Shown: piece after piece, positions 6,980 to 9,763 of the stretch
Layout: every line of letters begins with the position of its first letter
How positions within the stretch are numbered: position 1 is the first letter of the stretch
Assembly (NCBI GenBank): GCA_002426495.1
Contig: DIQC01000098.1
Span: 10,050 to 19,812 of the forward strand
Direction of reading: 5' to 3'
Source: Thermacetogenium sp. UBA5472
GTDB lineage: Bacteria > Bacillota > DSM-12270 > Thermacetogeniales > Thermacetogeniaceae
DNA: 9,763 nucleotides
Made by a program: the position numbers and the translations under genes
Notes under the pieces: model-generated
The model's database searches: none
Seen by the model: only the letters and a program-made list of their open reading frames with translations
Told to the model about the DNA's origin: nothing

Positions 6980-7035
6980 GTGGCACCGGGACGTTTCGTC
7001 TGTGGCACCGGGACGTTTCGTTTGCCACATTCGGG
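6980..7035 (+). repeat. REP-like palindromes, tandem copies 3 and 4, right bracket of cfa
   Basis: Immediately after the cfa stop comes a truncated copy (6980-7000, GTGGCACCGGG...TTTCGTC) followed by a full palindrome (7001-7029, outer arms TGTGGCA/TGCCACA) and TTCGGG to 7035. Compared with copies 1 and 5 the inner AGGGG is CCGGG. The hairpin could also act as a transcript 3' end, although no T-run follows. Confidence 0.8.
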
Positions 7036-7351
7036 TCAGGCTACTTTTCACGATATAGTTGGGGATGTGAGAATGGCATTAAAGGAGAACCCCCCGGGGG
7101 ATACATTGTCCAGGCAAGCAATCTGAGCTTTGGAATAACTGGTGCCTATTACCGGTGCCTGGCACCATTTTGCCGCTTGAGCTGCGGTGACTGTCCAAAT
7201 AGGCTGAATCTGTATATCTAGGTTGCCTTCTACAGGTGACTTCACCCCATTTTGACGAAACAAAAAGGGACTCATATGATAAAACATACTCATCCCTCAT
7301 ATATTCTTCAGTCTCACTGTTCTCTTTTCCGCCCTACCCTGAAAACACAGC
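7036..7351. other. Gene-poor region with palindromes
   Basis: Contains GGTGCC-T-GGCACC, a perfect palindrome at 7154-7166 with another GGTGCC at 7141-7146, and CCCCCGGGGG at 7090-7099. Minus-strand open frames starting at 7300 and 7293/7287 (about 73-81 codons) run through the palindrome and match nothing I recognise. The one at 7287 has a GAGGG six bases upstream, so a small gene cannot be excluded, but coding through a repeat argues against it. Confidence 0.35.
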
Positions 7352-7447
7352 TTATACCAAAGCACATTCAATTAAAAAGATTAAACAGAGCAGCAATAAG
7401 CTGACCAAAGGCATCAATAATCTTCTGAACAATCTCAAGCTGAACAT
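7352..7447 (-). CDS. Small hydrophobic peptide (31 aa), putative
   Basis: A short frame, ATG at 7447 to TAA at 7352, beginning MFSLRLFRRLLMPL and continuing as a leucine-rich hydrophobic helix to ECALV. The basic N-terminus (R5, R8, R9) followed by about 17 hydrophobic residues fits a single-pass small membrane protein with a cytoplasmic N-terminus. TCAGGAGG is spaced eight bases upstream, as good a ribosome binding site as any in the window. It lies 83 nt beyond the anti-sigma stop with no obvious terminator between, so it may belong to the sigma/anti-sigma operon. No homologue is recognised. It could instead be the signal-sequence stub of a gene lost in the repeat region downstream. Confidence 0.5.
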   Translation of the reverse strand: MFSLRLFRRLLMPLVSLLLLCLIFLIECALV

Positions 7448-7530
7448 AATGGCCACCTCCTGAAAGATAAGGGTTTGTTCAAGCAAATACTGCTGCAACC
7501 TACAGTGTAAAGTTCATCTTTTAACGGGGG

Positions 7531-9087
7531 TCATCGGGGGTCATATCCTACCACTGTCCAAATACCGGTTTCATCCTGCCGCACCAACCGTTTAAGATAT
7601 ACCTTTTCGGTCGGTCCATCAGTTACGTCTACCACAGAATCGACACCGTTATTAATTGTGAGCTTAAAAGACTCCGCCTGAATCTCGGGTTCACCGATAA
7701 TTCCTTCTGGTGATACCTGTAAATTTACAAAGGTGAGTGCCACCTGTAGGGGATCAAGCTGCCAGGGACTGCTGCCTCTGTCCACCTGCTGCTGGTTGGC
7801 TTTGACAATTCCTAGATCTACAGGAACCTTAATCTGAGCCTGGTCAGCCAGGTTTGTCTCTGTATCGGGAAGAGTGAGGTCAGAGGCAATCTGTTGTGCC
7901 AATTCCACACGCTTGGGTCCTTTCACCTGAATTTCCAGCCCATTCTGCCGCCACCTGAGTCTCTCATTCATTACTTCTAGCGGCCCTTCAGCAGCAGTAC
8001 CCTGAGCGGATTCAGGGGCTGGGTTAAAGGAACCTGTGGCAGCGGTTTCAACGATAGTTGTTTCACCATAATCCAGGACAATGCGGTCTTGGAAAGCCAG
8101 AATTCGTTGCGGCGCTTCTTTCGGGAGCAGCGGCATAAATTTGCTGATAGAAACAGCTTCTTCTATCGTGGCTACCAACTGGCCTGGGTTTTCTTCTATC
8201 ACCTTGTATCCTTTAGGGGGCCGGTAAGCAAAACTTCCCGCCTTTATTTTGACATTCGGTTCAAAGCTTACAAAAGTATATGTGGTCTGTAATGCATTCT
8301 GCATAGGGGTTTGCAGCTGGATTGGCAAATTGGTTTCCTGGTCAATCCATAAATAGTAGGGCAAACCACCTGGTGGTGTTATTTCAAGGTTGGTTGACTT
8401 TCTGCCGGCAACCATTTCTGTACCAACAGCCTTATGAGGATATTGTTTGGCTTGTTTTGCCTCATCCCGCAGATCAAAACTAGTGCCTGTAGGATCCGGT
8501 AGCAGGGGCAGGATCGCTACTTCTTTGCTTTCCGGGCGAACTTGCCATTTACGTTCACCATTATTGATGGTCATGGTTCCGTCATCCTGCTTAACAGCAT
8601 ATTTTTCACCCTCGGACCAAAGCTCTAACCTACGGACCATCCACTTGTCTCCGGCAGCATTATTGACGTGTACTTCCAGAACACCATGATAACTATCAAG
8701 TTTTGCAACTGCTTTTTCCATAGCGTAAACTACGTTATTGTTGAGTACATCGAAAATTATGAATAAACATAAACACGCTACCAGTGCTGCTATAGAAGGT
8801 AGAATCCATCTGCGATGGGAACGGCGATGTGCCTGTTTGCTGTTAATGGCATTATTTTTAATCAGCGGTTTTTGTCTGTTTTGTATGTGGTCGGCTACTC
8901 CCTGAGACAACCTCTTTGGAAAATTGGGGTCCGGTAATGCTGGTTCTTTGAGGGTACGAACTAAGCGAGCTGCAGCCAGAGTTTTTTCCAATTCCGGCGT
9001 ATCAGCCGGCCCATAATGCTTTTCAGGCTCCTGTTCCGCATTTAAGGCATCAATATAATCGGAAAGTTTCTTTTCATTCTCATCCAT
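7531..9087 (-). CDS. Membrane-anchored anti-sigma factor with RseB/LolA-like extracytoplasmic domain
   Basis: A 518-residue single-pass protein. Residues 1-90 are a cytoplasmic, charged helical region expected to bind the sigma factor; it lacks the HxxxCxxC zinc motif (no cysteine outside the membrane segment). A transmembrane helix spans about 94-113 (WILPSIAALVACLCLFIIF) and puts the remaining 400 residues outside. About 120-297 resemble the MucB/RseB and LolA lipoprotein-binding fold (KLDSYHGVLEVHV, ERKWQV, GRKSTNLEITPP, YYLWIDQETNLPIQLQT, TYTFVSFEPN, GYKVIE), suggesting that a sensor which is a separate protein in Proteobacteria is fused to the anti-sigma here. The C-terminal ~200 residues are unassigned. 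Start: AGGAGG is one base from an ATG at 9096 but ten from the ATG at 9087, so 9087 is preferred. The ribosome binding site overlaps the end of the sigma gene, 20 nt upstream, indicating co-expression. Confidence 0.82.
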   Translation of the reverse strand: MDENEKKLSDYIDALNAEQEPEKHYGPADTPELEKTLAAARLVRTLKEPALPDPNFPKRLSQGVADHIQNRQKPLIKNNAINSKQAHRRSHRRWILPSIAALVACLCLFIIFDVLNNNVVYAMEKAVAKLDSYHGVLEVHVNNAAGDKWMVRRLELWSEGEKYAVKQDDGTMTINNGERKWQVRPESKEVAILPLLPDPTGTSFDLRDEAKQAKQYPHKAVGTEMVAGRKSTNLEITPPGGLPYYLWIDQETNLPIQLQTPMQNALQTTYTFVSFEPNVKIKAGSFAYRPPKGYKVIEENPGQLVATIEEAVSISKFMPLLPKEAPQRILAFQDRIVLDYGETTIVETAATGSFNPAPESAQGTAAEGPLEVMNERLRWRQNGLEIQVKGPKRVELAQQIASDLTLPDTETNLADQAQIKVPVDLGIVKANQQQVDRGSSPWQLDPLQVALTFVNLQVSPEGIIGEPEIQAESFKLTINNGVDSVVDVTDGPTEKVYLKRLVRQDETGIWTVVGYDPR

Positions 9088-9107
9088 TCCACTCATCCCT
9101 CCTAAAA

Positions 9108-9647
9108 CTACTCATTGTTATCTAAAATTTGAGATAAAGCCTTTAAGGCACGGTATTGAGCTGTGCGCACAGCGGCCTCGCTTTTTCCCGTAAACCTGGC
9201 GGTCTCAGCAACTGTATAGCCCTGAATGAGGCGCAAATCCAGGATTTTACGTTGTTCTTCGCCTATTTTTGCTAAGGCATTTTCTATTTGTAGGCGCTGG
9301 GTAACAGTTTTTTGCTCATCCACACTCACCATTTGGCCGGGATTTATTTTCTCAAAATCAATCGAAACTCCCCGACGTTTCTTCTGCCGCCAGCGGTCCC
9401 GTAAGATATTCAAAGCTACTGTTCTTAAAAACCCTGGCCATTTATCAAAGTCCAATTTCTGTTTCTTCCAATAGGCAAAAACCCTGACAAAGGTTTCCTG
9501 GGTAATATCCTCGGCTTCTTCTCGGTTTTGCACTTTGTAATAAACATAGCGGTAAAGAGGTTTCCACATTCTCAGACAAATTTTTTCAATGGAGTGCGGA
9601 ACACCTCCGGCAGCCATTGTTATTTCATCATCGGTAGTCACTGGCAT
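9108..9647 (-). CDS. ECF-family RNA polymerase sigma factor
   Basis: A 179-residue sigma-70 group IV (ECF) factor that would direct RNA polymerase to a small regulon, probably envelope stress. Region 2 covers about 25-90, including LYRYVYYKVQNREEAEDITQ (31-50), ETFVRVF (51-57) and the -10-contacting ALNILRDRWRQKKRR (78-92). A linker (93-118) leads to region 4 (about 120-172) with the helix-turn-helix TVAETARFTGKSEAAVRTAQYRALKAL (145-171, two pieces). Region 3 is absent, as expected for this class. In-frame GTG (9653) and TTG (9650) precede the ATG at 9647; the ATG is preferred because AGAAGG lies five bases upstream. The next gene encodes the membrane anti-sigma that likely sequesters it. The stop is TAG at 9108. 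Confidence 0.93.
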   Translation of the reverse strand: MPVTTDDEITMAAGGVPHSIEKICLRMWKPLYRYVYYKVQNREEAEDITQETFVRVFAYWKKQKLDFDKWPGFLRTVALNILRDRWRQKKRRGVSIDFEKINPGQMVSVDEQKTVTQRLQIENALAKIGEEQRKILDLRLIQGYTVAETARFTGKSEAAVRTAQYRALKALSQILDNNE

Positions 9648-9683
9648 CAACACCTTCTTCCTCTGTCGGCCAACTATAAATAA

Positions 9684-9711
9684 TAACGATCAAAGGCTAA
9701 TTAATGTTACA
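9684..9711 (-). promoter_or_regulatory. Candidate ECF-type autoregulatory promoter
   Basis: On the minus strand TGTAAC (9706-9711) and CGTTA (9684-9688) are 17 nt apart, about 37 nt upstream of the sigma ATG. The AAC-containing -35 and CGT-containing -10 resemble ECF promoters such as TGAAAC-16/17-CGT. ECF factors usually drive their own operon, so autoregulation is a reasonable inference. No convincing TTGACA/TATAAT pair overlaps it. Confidence 0.35.
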
Positions 9712-9720
9712 TGTTAATAA

Positions 9721-9763
9721 GTGGCAGGGCAAGTGTGGCAAGGGGACGTTTCGTTTGCCACAT
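9721..9763 (+). repeat. REP-like palindromic repeat, copy 5, with GTGGCA fragment
   Basis: A perfect copy (9734-9762) with outer arms TGTGGCA and TGCCACA and inner AGGGG plus ACG-TTT-CGT, preceded by a partial GTGGCAGGGCAAG fragment (9721-9733). Upstream of the ECF sigma promoter region. The window ends here, so any TTCGGG extension as at cfa cannot be seen. Confidence 0.75.

Noticed and set aside
7048..7300. Overlapping minus-strand frames of 73-81 codons
   Set aside because: They pass through the GGTGCC-T-GGCACC palindrome, match no family I know and overlap each other; kept only as a low-probability small gene in the region entry.

Overview
The window looks like chromosomal DNA from a low-to-mid GC Gram-positive anaerobe, most likely a Clostridia/Peptococcaceae-type Firmicute. 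This rests on strong AGGAGG-type ribosome binding sites, lipoprotein signal peptides on transport proteins, an ECF sigma/anti-sigma pair of clostridial style, and many short GC-rich palindromic repeats between genes. The genus is inferred only loosely.

Left part (about 119-4847, minus strand): one tight five-gene operon, read right to left. The order is a DUF4213/DUF364 protein (putative heavy-metal chelation family), a lipoprotein substrate-binding protein, a FecCD-type permease, a FecE-type ATPase and a terminal lipoprotein of unknown function. Junctions are 4-bp or 1-bp overlaps (binding protein/permease, permease/ATPase) or short gaps. A candidate terminator follows the last gene, and a strong terminator on the same strand insulates the operon from the DNA to its right. 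The set reads as an uptake system for a metal, metal complex or cofactor; the substrate cannot be told from sequence. The last lipoprotein carries a weak internal duplication and is the least explained gene.

Middle (about 4875-7351): a repeat-rich, eroded region around one intact gene, a plus-strand cyclopropane fatty acid synthase. To its left are a 3' gene remnant that kept its terminator, a cluster of REP-like palindromes, and a probable insertion-sequence end. The final 19 bases of that end recur, with one mismatch, at the very left edge of the window. The cyclopropane synthase gene is bracketed by 34-bp inverted copies of a palindromic repeat whose core occurs at least four times here.

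Right part (about 7352-9711, minus strand): an ECF sigma factor, a membrane-anchored anti-sigma factor with a large RseB/LolA-like extracytoplasmic part, and a newly noticed 31-residue hydrophobic peptide ORF with an excellent ribosome binding site. Together they look like an envelope-stress regulatory unit with a possible autoregulated promoter at 9684-9711. Another copy of the palindromic repeat closes the window.

No tRNA, rRNA, CRISPR array or complete transposase gene was seen.
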